Positions 32,929-42,740 of a stretch of DNA of 64,000 nucleotides are shown in pieces (the stretch's first letter is position 1; each line of letters starts with the position of its first letter). Source of the DNA: an uncultured Clostridium sp. (lineage in GTDB: Bacteria > Bacillota > Clostridia > TANB77 > CAG-508); the NCBI GenBank assembly GCA_946565805.1, contig CAMNWO010000002.1, forward strand, positions 1 to 64,000, given 5' to 3'. The translations under genes were made by a program, and so were the position numbers. The notes under the pieces were generated by a model, which saw only the letters and a list, made by a program, of their open reading frames with translations, had not been told where the DNA came from and did not search any database.

Positions 32929-35715
32929 ATGAATTATAAAAAAATATCGGTTATTATGATAGGAAATCATAAAATAGAAGAAGGTATTAAAAACATAAGC
33001 CAACAAAGTTATAAAAAAGACATAGAAATACTACTTTTTTATCAAAAGGAACAAGAAGAAAAAATAGAGCCAATCCAAGTAGCTTATCCAAATGTTAAAT
33101 TTATTACTTATGATGAAAATTTGTGGAAAAGTATAGAAGAAAACAAAGAGTTACTAACAGGAGACTTTATTTCTATTCTAAATAGTGAAGATAGCGTATC
33201 CATTGATTATTATAGAACTATGGTAGCAACAGCGATAAAAGAGGATGCTGACATAGTTATGAGTAACAGCGTTTTACAATATGCAGATGGAGGAAGAGCT
33301 TATTTAAATTTAAGTGAAACATCGTTGAAAGATTTAGAAAAGGAAGCCATTTTAGAAGAATACTTAAAACAAGAAAAAAGCTCTTTTTTATGGAGTATTT
33401 ATGGAAATAAACTATATACAAAAGAATTGTTTGAAAAAACATTACAAGAAGTTTGTCAAAAAGAAGATAAAATAGAAAAAACAGATTTTTTGAAAATAAT
33501 GTTTGGTCATAGTCAAACATTAAGAACGATAAAAAATGAAGTGATTTTTCATTGTTTTGAAGAAACTGAATTAGAAAATGATAGAATAACCAAAATCAAA
33601 ACAGCATGGAATGATAATTTAGAAAAATTAAAAAGAGAAATCATAAATTCCAAAACAAAGATAGTTAGTTTTGATATTTTTGATACTCTAATCATGAGGC
33701 CATTTTGGAACCCAATTGATTTATTTGTGTTTTTAAATCAATATTTTAGAGAAATTACAAAAATAGAAACAGGGATAGATTTTTCTAAAATAAGGGTAGA
33801 AGCGGAAAAAGAGACAAGAAGAAAAAATCCAGAGAAACAAGAAATAACATTAGATGAAATCTATGAAGAAATACAAAAAGAAACTAGATTAGAGAACGAA
33901 ATCATAGAAAGAGTGAAACAAAAGGAACAAGAATTAGAAATAAAATTCTGTACCAAAAGAAAAACCGCAAAAGAAATCTATGAATTAGCAAAATATCTAG
34001 GTAAAACAGTAATTGCTACATCTGATATGTATCTTCCAATAGAAACCATAAAGAAAATGTTAGATAAAAATGACTATAAGATGGACAACATTTATTTATC
34101 AGCTCAAATAGGGGTAACTAAATTTTGCGGAGATTTGTATCAATACGTAATAAAAGATTTATCAATCAAACCAGAGGAAATGGTTCATATAGGAGATAAC
34201 TATCATTCTGATTATGAAAAGGCGATTGAAAATGGAATTAATGGACAATTTTTACCAAAAGCAGTAGATGTTTTTTGTAATAAAAATATAACAAATGCTT
34301 TAGGAAGTTTGTTTAATCAAAATATACCAATATGGGAAAACAATAAAAATGGGATTAATTTTTTAGGAATACGTTGTATGCTTGCTTTAGTAGCTAACTC
34401 ATACTTTGATAATCCATATCGAACATTTCATAATGAAACAGACTTTAATGCAGACCCTAACTTGATTGGATATTATGCTTTAGGAATGCATTTATTTGGA
34501 ATAGCAGATGGGCTTTTAAAAGATACGATACAAAAAGATTATGAGAAAATTGTATTTTTTGCAAGAGATGGCTACTGGATGATGAAAGCTTATCAAATAT
34601 TAAAAAAGGCCTATGATAAAGCACCAGAAGAAGAATATTTATATATTTCTAGACGTGCCTTAGTGCCAGCTACCTTAAATAATCCATTCGATTTTTATAA
34701 ATTATCAGAGTTAATTGATATTTATAAATATACACCTAAGACGATATTAAAATATATAAAAAATATCGTATATCATTTAGAAAATTTAGAAGAAGAATGC
34801 CAAAAAATTGGAATGGATGTCAATCAAAAATTTGAAACTAAAAGTGATTTTAATCGATATATGAACTTGATAATAGACAAATTTTATGATGAAGATAAAC
34901 ACAAAGAAATACTAGAAAAGCTAAAAGGTTATTTTTCTAATATCTTTAGTGGAAATAGCTGTGCATTTGATATTGGATATAGTGCAAAACCAGAAATGTA
35001 TTTATCGAAATTATGTGGAAAACCAATTGATGCTTATTTTGTAAATATTAGTAATGAGGAAGCTTTCGAGCATGCTAAAATAGGAGGAATGCAGTTACAC
35101 ACCTATTTTGATTATAGACCAGCTATTACAGGAGTAGTAAGAGAAATCTTAATATCAACTTCAGATCCATCTTGCATAGGGTATGAATTAGGAGAAAACA
35201 ATCAAGTAATACCAGTATTTGAAGATAAAAAGGAAAAAGAGCAAGAAAGACTTATATTAGATGCTATGCAAAACAAAGCAATCCAATTTATCACTGACAT
35301 AACCAATACTTTTGGAGAAGATATACAAAAATTATATTATCAAAGATATTACATTTCTTTGCCACATGAAATGTATATCAATTCGCCTAAAAAACTAGAC
35401 CAAGAAATCTTTTATGGAATTGATTTAGAAGATGCGGTTGGATTAGGAGAGAAAATAACAGCCATTGATGAATGGAACCAAGAGATAAAAGATAAGAAAC
35501 AAAAAAGAACAGGGGAATTGTTCAATACAGAATATACAAAAGAACTAAAAGAAGAAATAAAGTTAAGACAAGAGGAGAAAAACGATATAATGGAAAAATA
35601 CAAAGCCAAAGAAGAGGAAATAAATAAGATATACAACAGCAAAAAATGGAAATATATTGAGAAAATGAGCCAATTGTTACGGAAGAAAAAAGTAAGAAGG
35701 AACTTGACAAGATAG
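32929..35715 (+). CDS. large surface-polysaccharide protein: divergent GT2-like N-terminus plus HAD-like hydrolase plus C-terminal domain
   Basis: VSFDIFDTLIMRPF HAD motif I; FFARDGYWMMKAYQ; CGG near the C-terminus at 35680. Confidence 0.75.
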   Translation: MNYKKISVIMIGNHKIEEGIKNISQQSYKKDIEILLFYQKEQEEKIEPIQVAYPNVKFITYDENLWKSIEENKELLTGDFISILNSEDSVSIDYYRTMVATAIKEDADIVMSNSVLQYADGGRAYLNLSETSLKDLEKEAILEEYLKQEKSSFLWSIYGNKLYTKELFEKTLQEVCQKEDKIEKTDFLKIMFGHSQTLRTIKNEVIFHCFEETELENDRITKIKTAWNDNLEKLKREIINSKTKIVSFDIFDTLIMRPFWNPIDLFVFLNQYFREITKIETGIDFSKIRVEAEKETRRKNPEKQEITLDEIYEEIQKETRLENEIIERVKQKEQELEIKFCTKRKTAKEIYELAKYLGKTVIATSDMYLPIETIKKMLDKNDYKMDNIYLSAQIGVTKFCGDLYQYVIKDLSIKPEEMVHIGDNYHSDYEKAIENGINGQFLPKAVDVFCNKNITNALGSLFNQNIPIWENNKNGINFLGIRCMLALVANSYFDNPYRTFHNETDFNADPNLIGYYALGMHLFGIADGLLKDTIQKDYEKIVFFARDGYWMMKAYQILKKAYDKAPEEEYLYISRRALVPATLNNPFDFYKLSELIDIYKYTPKTILKYIKNIVYHLENLEEECQKIGMDVNQKFETKSDFNRYMNLIIDKFYDEDKHKEILEKLKGYFSNIFSGNSCAFDIGYSAKPEMYLSKLCGKPIDAYFVNISNEEAFEHAKIGGMQLHTYFDYRPAITGVVREILISTSDPSCIGYELGENNQVIPVFEDKKEKEQERLILDAMQNKAIQFITDITNTFGEDIQKLYYQRYYISLPHEMYINSPKKLDQEIFYGIDLEDAVGLGEKITAIDEWNQEIKDKKQKRTGELFNTEYTKELKEEIKLRQEEKNDIMEKYKAKEEEINKIYNSKKWKYIEKMSQLLRKKKVRRNLTR

Positions 35716-35761
35716 CATAAAAAATATAAGATAGGAAAGAACAAGGAAGGTGTAAGAGATA

Positions 35762-38700
35762 ATGAAGGAAAACAAGAAACTATCAATTATTGTACCAGTA
35801 TATAATGCTGAAAAGTATATGGAAAAATGTTTAGATAGATTATTAGAACAATCTTATAAAAATATAGAAATTATCATAGTAAATGATTGCTCACAAGGAA
35901 ACTGTGAAGAAATTGCAGAAAAATACCAAAAATTGGACAATCGAGTAAAATATATTAAACACGAAAAAAATAAAGGATTATTTCAAGCAAGAATTACAGG
36001 AGCAAGTATTGCAACAGGAGAATATATTTCATTTTTAGATAGTGATGATTATGTATCAATTGACTATTATCGAACGTTAATGAATAACATTCAAGAGAAC
36101 AACTCAGACATTGCTATGGGAAATATGGTGCTTGAATATGATAATGGAAGAAAAGAAGTATATAATTTATTTGACGCAAAACCTCTTAATTTGACAGGAG
36201 AAGCGTGCCTAGAGAAATATTTTGAGCAAGAAGGATTATCTTTTGATTGGCATATTATATGGAATAAAATTTATAAAAGACAGATTTGGGATCAAGCCTT
36301 AAAACACTATAAAAAAATAACGACTCATTTATTAATGACGGAAGATTTTGCTTTTTCAACCGTGTTATTTTACTATGCCAAAAAACTAACTAAAGTAGAA
36401 AATGATTGTGTATATTATTGTAAACATGAAACAACATCTACATCTGTTACAGATTTGAAATTTAAAAAATTTCAAAAAAATATAACAGATATAACAACTT
36501 CTTTTAACTTTATAGAAGATTTCTTAAAAGAAGTTAACCAATATGAAAAATACAAAGAGAAATTTAATAAATGGAAATGTCTATATGCAAATCAACAAAA
36601 ATCATATAAAGAAATATCAAAAATGACAAAAGAAGAAAAACAAAAAGCAGAAGAAATGATAAACGAATTTTATCCAAATGCTAAAAAAATACAAAATGCA
36701 GAATATTTTTATAGTGTAGTAACAAAGTGGAACGATGGATTAGAAAACTTAAAATTAGCAATTTGTGATAAAAACATAAAATATGTTAGTTTTGATATAT
36801 TTGATACCTTAATCAAAAGACCATTTTTTCAACCAAAAGATTTATTTATCTTATTAAATAAATACTTTAGAGAATATACCAATGGTGCTTCTGGTATGGA
36901 CTTTTCTAAAATAAGAGTTTATTGTGAACAATTAACAAGGGAAAGAAAAGAAAATAAAAAATGCCAAGAAATTACATTAGATGAAATCTATGATACCATA
37001 GAAACAGAATATAACATGGACAAGCAAATGCTTGAAAAAGTAAAACAAAAAGAAATCGAATATGAAATTCGTTTCTGTGAAAGAAGAAACGTTGGATATG
37101 AATTATATACCCTAGCATTAGCTATGGAGAAAAAGGTAGTACTTACTTCTGATATGTACTTAGACAAAGAAGTAATCCAAAAAATACTAGATAAAAATGG
37201 TTATAACAAACACGAAAAACTATATCTATCATCAGAAATAAAACTAACAAAGGCAAGAGGAAATCTGTATGAATATGTTTTAGAAGATTTAAAAATAGAA
37301 AATGTAGAACTATTACATATAGGAGACAATTATCAATCTGATGTAGAAATGCCAAGAAAACAAAAAATAAATACAAGACATTTACCAAAAGCAGTAGATG
37401 TAGCATTAGATGAAAATAAAGCAAATTATTTTGGAAAAATGTTTACCCAAAGTATGCCATTTTGGAGAGACAATGCCAATGCTACGAATTTCATAGGAAT
37501 TAGAACAATGTTTGCAATGGCAGCCAATCAGTATTTTGATAACCCATATAGAAGTTTTAACAAAGATTCTGACTTTAATGCAGACCCTTATATTATAGGA
37601 TACTATATATTAGGAATGTATACATTTGGAATTGCTAAATGGTTATTAGAACAAACAGCAGGACAAGATTATAAAAGTTTAGTATTTATGGCAAGAGATG
37701 GATACTTACCAATGGAAGCCTATAAAATTATGAAACATTTATATGAAAATATACCAGAGGAAAAATATCTATATGTATCAAGAAAATCTCTTATTCCAAT
37801 TACAATTATGAATAAACTAGACTTTTACAAATTACCAGAGTGTATTAATGTAACCAACCATACACCAAGAGAAATCCTAAGATATTTAAAAAGTTGTATC
37901 AAAGAAGAGATTGATGCAGAAGAAGTATTAAAAAAGAACAACATAAAGATAGATAAGAAATTAAAAAACATTATGAACTTTAATCAATTTATCAAAATAG
38001 TAGTTGATAATTTATATGATGAACCAAAACACAAGAAAAATTTAGAAAGCTTAAAAACTTATTTTGATAAAATCTACGAAGGAAAATCTGCTAACTTTGA
38101 TATTGGATATAGTGCAAGACCAGAATTGTTTTTATCTAATTTGTGTCAAAAACCAATCGATACCTATTTCTTAAATATCAATATGGATGAAGCTTTCCGT
38201 CATTCTGCTATGGCAGGCTTTCAATTAAAAACATTCTTTGATGGAAAACCATCTGCTACTGGATTTGCTTATGAATCAATGTTATCAGCGTTAGCACCAT
38301 CTTGTATTGGCTATCAAATGAAAGAAAATGGGGTAGAACCTGTATTTGAAACTTATAATAAAACTTATCAAGAAGAGTTTATTATTAGCATTATGCAAAA
38401 CGCAGCAATTGACTTTGTAAAAGATATGACCAATATTTTTGAAGACGAAATAAAAGAATTGTATTATGAAAGATATTATATCTCATTACCAATAATGGCT
38501 TATATCAATTCAGCCAAAGAAAGAGACCAATCTATTTTTAATGCTATTTATTTTGAAGATGATGTACGACTAAAAGAGCCAGTAAAAATGACAACAGAAT
38601 GGAATAGAGAATTAGGATTTAAAAATCAAAGAACTATGGAAAAATTAATTTATGGTGGAGAGATAGTGAGTGCTAAAAATGGCTATTTAGATTATAATCC

Positions 38701-38911
38701 ATATCCTGATTTAGAACATCATAGCAAGCCAGTTCGATTTATCTATTATTTATTATATGATAGACCAACTTTTAAAAGAAGAATGAAAGAAATACTTAAA
38801 AATCACAAAATCCTATTTGGGATAGGAAAAGGTACCTACTCTATAGGAAGAAAAGGCAAAAATGTAATATATAAAGGGGTTCATAAGATAAAAGGAGGAC
38901 ACAAATCGTGA
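35762..38911 (+). CDS. GT2 plus HAD-like plus C-terminal domain protein, paralog of 32929-35715
   Basis: LSIIVPVYNAEKYMEKCLDRL; VSFDIFDTLIKRPFFQPKDLF; MARDGYLPMEAYKIM. Confidence 0.8.
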   Translation: MKENKKLSIIVPVYNAEKYMEKCLDRLLEQSYKNIEIIIVNDCSQGNCEEIAEKYQKLDNRVKYIKHEKNKGLFQARITGASIATGEYISFLDSDDYVSIDYYRTLMNNIQENNSDIAMGNMVLEYDNGRKEVYNLFDAKPLNLTGEACLEKYFEQEGLSFDWHIIWNKIYKRQIWDQALKHYKKITTHLLMTEDFAFSTVLFYYAKKLTKVENDCVYYCKHETTSTSVTDLKFKKFQKNITDITTSFNFIEDFLKEVNQYEKYKEKFNKWKCLYANQQKSYKEISKMTKEEKQKAEEMINEFYPNAKKIQNAEYFYSVVTKWNDGLENLKLAICDKNIKYVSFDIFDTLIKRPFFQPKDLFILLNKYFREYTNGASGMDFSKIRVYCEQLTRERKENKKCQEITLDEIYDTIETEYNMDKQMLEKVKQKEIEYEIRFCERRNVGYELYTLALAMEKKVVLTSDMYLDKEVIQKILDKNGYNKHEKLYLSSEIKLTKARGNLYEYVLEDLKIENVELLHIGDNYQSDVEMPRKQKINTRHLPKAVDVALDENKANYFGKMFTQSMPFWRDNANATNFIGIRTMFAMAANQYFDNPYRSFNKDSDFNADPYIIGYYILGMYTFGIAKWLLEQTAGQDYKSLVFMARDGYLPMEAYKIMKHLYENIPEEKYLYVSRKSLIPITIMNKLDFYKLPECINVTNHTPREILRYLKSCIKEEIDAEEVLKKNNIKIDKKLKNIMNFNQFIKIVVDNLYDEPKHKKNLESLKTYFDKIYEGKSANFDIGYSARPELFLSNLCQKPIDTYFLNINMDEAFRHSAMAGFQLKTFFDGKPSATGFAYESMLSALAPSCIGYQMKENGVEPVFETYNKTYQEEFIISIMQNAAIDFVKDMTNIFEDEIKELYYERYYISLPIMAYINSAKERDQSIFNAIYFEDDVRLKEPVKMTTEWNRELGFKNQRTMEKLIYGGEIVSAKNGYLDYNPYPDLEHHSKPVRFIYYLLYDRPTFKRRMKEILKNHKILFGIGKGTYSIGRKGKNVIYKGVHKIKGGHKS

Positions 38912-39648
38912 AAAATAACGAAGAATATATGATAGAAGTACAAGATGTATATAAAACCTTTAATGTATATTTAGACAAAGCAAACAGTCTAAAAGAAAAA
39001 ATGCTATTTTGGAAAAGAAATAGAAAAGAAGTTAGACAGGTATTAAGAGGGATTAATTTAAATATTAAAAAGGGAGAAGCAGTAGCTTTAATTGGAGTAA
39101 ATGGAAGTGGAAAATCTACCCTATTAAAATTAATGACTAAAATAATTTATCCTAATAAAGGAAAGATTACGATAAAAGGAAAGTTAACTTCTTTACTAGA
39201 ATTAGGAGCAGGATTTCATCCAGACTTTTCAGGAAGAGAAAATATCTATTTTAATGCATCAATATTTGGTTTGACGAAAAAACAAATCGATGATAGACTA
39301 GAACAAATTATAGAATTTTCCGAACTAAAAGATTATATTGATAACCCAGTAAGAACTTATTCTTCTGGTATGTTCATGAGATTAGCTTTTGCTGTTGCCA
39401 TCAATGTAGATGCTGACATCTTATTGGTAGATGAAATTTTATCAGTAGGAGACCAACATTTCCAAGAAAAATGTATTAATAAAATGAAACAATTAAAACA
39501 AGAAGGAAAAACTATGGTATTTGTAACACATAGTTTAGAATCAGCAAAAGAATTGTGTGATAGAGCTGTATGGTTAAGCAATGGAGTTCTAAAGCTAGAT
39601 GGAAAAACAAATGAAGTGATTGAACAATATATAAAAGAAACAGCATAA
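38908..39648 (+). CDS. polysaccharide/teichoic acid ABC transporter ATP-binding protein
   Basis: Walker A GVNGSGKSTLLK; YSSGMFMRLAFAVA; GTG start overlapping the upstream gene. Confidence 0.93.
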   Translation: MKNNEEYMIEVQDVYKTFNVYLDKANSLKEKMLFWKRNRKEVRQVLRGINLNIKKGEAVALIGVNGSGKSTLLKLMTKIIYPNKGKITIKGKLTSLLELGAGFHPDFSGRENIYFNASIFGLTKKQIDDRLEQIIEFSELKDYIDNPVRTYSSGMFMRLAFAVAINVDADILLVDEILSVGDQHFQEKCINKMKQLKQEGKTMVFVTHSLESAKELCDRAVWLSNGVLKLDGKTNEVIEQYIKETA

Positions 39649-39662
39649 GAAGGGAGAAATAG

Positions 39663-40436
39663 ATGAAATTTTTTAAATCATTATATGAATATAGAGAATT
39701 ATTAAAAACAAGTATTAGTAAAGATGTTAGAGGAAAATACAAAAATTCTGTTTTAGGAATTATATGGTCATTCCTAAATCCACTTTTACAAATTGCTGTA
39801 TATGCAATCGTATTTCCACTTATCATGAGAAGTAACTTACCAAATTATACCGTTTTTCTATGTTGTGGTTTAATACCTTGGAATTTCTTTTCATCTGCAA
39901 TTTCAAGAACGTCTTTTACCATGATAGAGAATGGGAATATTATCAAAAAAGTATATTTTCCAAGACAGATATTACCACTGTCAGTTGTAACAAGTGAGGC
40001 AGTAAATTTTGTCATTTCAACCATTATCATTTTAGCCTTTGTTTTGGGATATGGAATGGGAATTAGTAAATTTATCATTTTCTATCCATTGGTATTACTT
40101 GTACAATACTTATTATTAATCGGAATTTCTTTTGTTGTATCTAGTATAACAGTGTATTTTAGAGATTTACAACATTTTATTGGAATTCTACTGCAATTGT
40201 TATTTTATGCAACACCTATTGTATATGCATCTAATACGATACCAGAAAACTTTCAATGGATATTAAAATTTAATCCAATGACATATGTAATTAATGGGTA
40301 TCGTGATATCTTCTATTATCAACAAACACCAGACTTAGTATCAATAGCAATTGTCTTAGGAATAAGTATTGGAATGTGTTTAGTTGGTTATATGATATTT
40401 AATAAGTTGCAAAAAAGATTTGCGGAAGAAATTTAG
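39663..40436 (+). CDS. polysaccharide/teichoic acid ABC transporter permease
   Basis: DVRGKYKNSVLGIIWSFLNPLLQIAVYAIVF. Confidence 0.92.
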   Translation: MKFFKSLYEYRELLKTSISKDVRGKYKNSVLGIIWSFLNPLLQIAVYAIVFPLIMRSNLPNYTVFLCCGLIPWNFFSSAISRTSFTMIENGNIIKKVYFPRQILPLSVVTSEAVNFVISTIIILAFVLGYGMGISKFIIFYPLVLLVQYLLLIGISFVVSSITVYFRDLQHFIGILLQLLFYATPIVYASNTIPENFQWILKFNPMTYVINGYRDIFYYQQTPDLVSIAIVLGISIGMCLVGYMIFNKLQKRFAEEI

Positions 40437-40454
40437 TAAATTAGGAGAAATTGA

Positions 40455-42716
40455 ATGAACGAATTTAATTTTGCAAGAGAACCAGGAATGAAAAAATATA
40501 ATAACAGAGATTATGTGGAGAAAAATCCACAAATCTCTGTTATTGTACCTTATTATAATAGTGAAAAATATATTGAACAAACGATTACTAGTATTTTAAA
40601 TCAAACTTTTCCTTATTATGAGATTTTAATTATAGATGATGGTTCAACTGAACAGAAATCTTTAGATAAATTAGAGGAAATACAAAAATTAGATAAGCGA
40701 ATTAAAGTATTTCATAAGAAAAATGAAGGATTGGCAACAACCAGAGATTTTGGTGCTGGAAAATCTGCAGAAACCTGTAAATATCTAATGTTTCTAGATG
40801 ATGACGATTTAATTGAGCCTACTTTTTTAGAATGTGCCTATTGGACCTTAGAAACCAACAAAGAGGCTAGTTGGGCTTATTCTGACTCAGTCGGCTTTGG
40901 AACCATGCAATATACTTGGAATAAATACTTTAATTCCGAAAAGTTAAAAAAAGAAAATGAACTAATTTCAGGAGCATTGGTAAGAAAAAGTGATTTTTAT
41001 CTAGTAAATGGTTATGATTTAAAAGAAAAAGCAGTTAATGAAGATTGGAACTTTTGGCTAAAATTAATAGCAAAAGGAAAATTTCCTGTACATATGAGTT
41101 TTTATGGACAATGGTATCGAAGAAAAGAAACAGGAGAACTAAAAAAATCAATTGATAATCGAAAGAAAAGCTTAGAAATTATTAATCAAACAGCCAATCA
41201 AATAACCAAAGAAATAAAGGCAATACAATATCCGAGATATCAATACAATTATGATTTACTACCAGACACGATAGAAGGAATTGTTGTACCAGAATTAAAA
41301 AAGGAAGAAGATAAAATAAATTTACTATTTATTGTGCCATGGTTGATTACTGGGGGAGCTGACTTATTTAATTTAGATTTAGTAAAAAGATTAAGCCAAG
41401 AAAAATATACAATTACTGTTATTACAACTGAACCCAATCAAAATGTATTAAGACAGTATTTTGAAGAAAACGAAAATACCAAAGTTTATGACTTAACTTC
41501 TTTTCTAGACCACAAATACTGGATAGCATTTATCAATTATATCATACAAAAAGAAAAGATAAATGTTATTATGAATTCCAACAGCAAATTTGGTTATTCT
41601 ATTTTATCTTATCTAAAAGGAAACTATCCACAAATTCCAATCATTGACTATGTACATATGGAAGAATGGTATAATAGAAATGGAGGATATTCTAGGTATT
41701 CTGCTATGTATAGTTCGATTTTAGATAAAACCTTAGTATGCAATGAAAATAGTAAAAAAATATTAAACAGCCACTTTGGAAGAAAAGAAGAAGAAGTGAA
41801 AACTGTTTACATTGGAGTAGATGAAAAGAAATTTAACCCAGATGATTATGACGAAAAGGAATTAAAACAGAAATATTTGGGAGGTACAACCAATAAAAAA
41901 ATATTATCTTTTATTTGTAGAATTTCAGCGCAAAAACGTCCAATGCTATTATTAAAAATTGTGGAACAATTAAAAAAGACTAGACAAGACTTTAAAGTTT
42001 TAGTAGTAGGGGATGGTAATTTATTAGATAGAATGAAAGAAGAAGCAAACAAATTAGGACTAGCAGGAGATATTGACTTCTTAGGAAAGATTCAAAATAC
42101 AGCGGAAATCTATAAAATAAGTGATGTAACGATAAATTGTTCTTTAAAAGAAGGATTAGCTTTAACATCTTATGAGTCTTTGAGTATGAATGTTCCAGTT
42201 GTTTCAAGTGATGTAGGGGGACAAAAAGAACTAATTACAGAAGATGTGGGGGCTATTATAGAATTGATGCAAGAGGAAAAAGAGATTTATTTAGAAGAAT
42301 ACAAAGAACAAGAAATAAACAGCTATGTAGAAGCAATTGATAAAATATTAAACAATTTAAATACTTACAAACAAAATTGTAGAAAAAGAATCTGTGAGCA
42401 TTTTACGATTGATAAGATGATAGAAAATATGGGGCAAATCTTAGAAGATGTAAAACAAAATCCAAATCCAGAGAAAATAAGAAATGGACAAGGACTAGCT
42501 ACTAATTTAGAAATTAGTAAGGAATTAATTACTGCTAACCTAAAAAGTGATGAAGCTGAGTATGCTTGGAATTGTATGGAATATGAGAAGAAAGTATATG
42601 GAAGGGCTTTTTCAACAGAAGGTATGAATTATAAAAAAGAATTGTTAAAAGAAAAGTTATGGAATATACCAATATGGAGAAACGCTATTAAGGTGTACCA
42701 TAAGTTAATGAAATAA
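40455..42716 (+). CDS. bifunctional GT2-GT4 glycosyltransferase
   Basis: ISVIVPYYNSEKYIEQTI then LLFIVPWLITGGADLFNLDLVKRL...VGDGNLLDRMKEE. Confidence 0.85.
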   Translation: MNEFNFAREPGMKKYNNRDYVEKNPQISVIVPYYNSEKYIEQTITSILNQTFPYYEILIIDDGSTEQKSLDKLEEIQKLDKRIKVFHKKNEGLATTRDFGAGKSAETCKYLMFLDDDDLIEPTFLECAYWTLETNKEASWAYSDSVGFGTMQYTWNKYFNSEKLKKENELISGALVRKSDFYLVNGYDLKEKAVNEDWNFWLKLIAKGKFPVHMSFYGQWYRRKETGELKKSIDNRKKSLEIINQTANQITKEIKAIQYPRYQYNYDLLPDTIEGIVVPELKKEEDKINLLFIVPWLITGGADLFNLDLVKRLSQEKYTITVITTEPNQNVLRQYFEENENTKVYDLTSFLDHKYWIAFINYIIQKEKINVIMNSNSKFGYSILSYLKGNYPQIPIIDYVHMEEWYNRNGGYSRYSAMYSSILDKTLVCNENSKKILNSHFGRKEEEVKTVYIGVDEKKFNPDDYDEKELKQKYLGGTTNKKILSFICRISAQKRPMLLLKIVEQLKKTRQDFKVLVVGDGNLLDRMKEEANKLGLAGDIDFLGKIQNTAEIYKISDVTINCSLKEGLALTSYESLSMNVPVVSSDVGGQKELITEDVGAIIELMQEEKEIYLEEYKEQEINSYVEAIDKILNNLNTYKQNCRKRICEHFTIDKMIENMGQILEDVKQNPNPEKIRNGQGLATNLEISKELITANLKSDEAEYAWNCMEYEKKVYGRAFSTEGMNYKKELLKEKLWNIPIWRNAIKVYHKLMK
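40500..40544. repeat. perfect-class hairpin inside the GT2-GT4 CDS
   Basis: aataacagagattatgtgga-gaaaaa-tccacaaatctctgttatt. Confidence 0.8.
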
Positions 42717-42740
42717 AGAACAGAAAGGAAATATTAAGAA

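Noticed and set aside
35412-35786. Antisense ORFs such as 35412-35786(-), 37143-37424(-), 46334-46615(-), 51080-51377(-)
   Set aside because: Low-complexity F/L/S/Y-rich translations opposite strongly coding A-rich strands.
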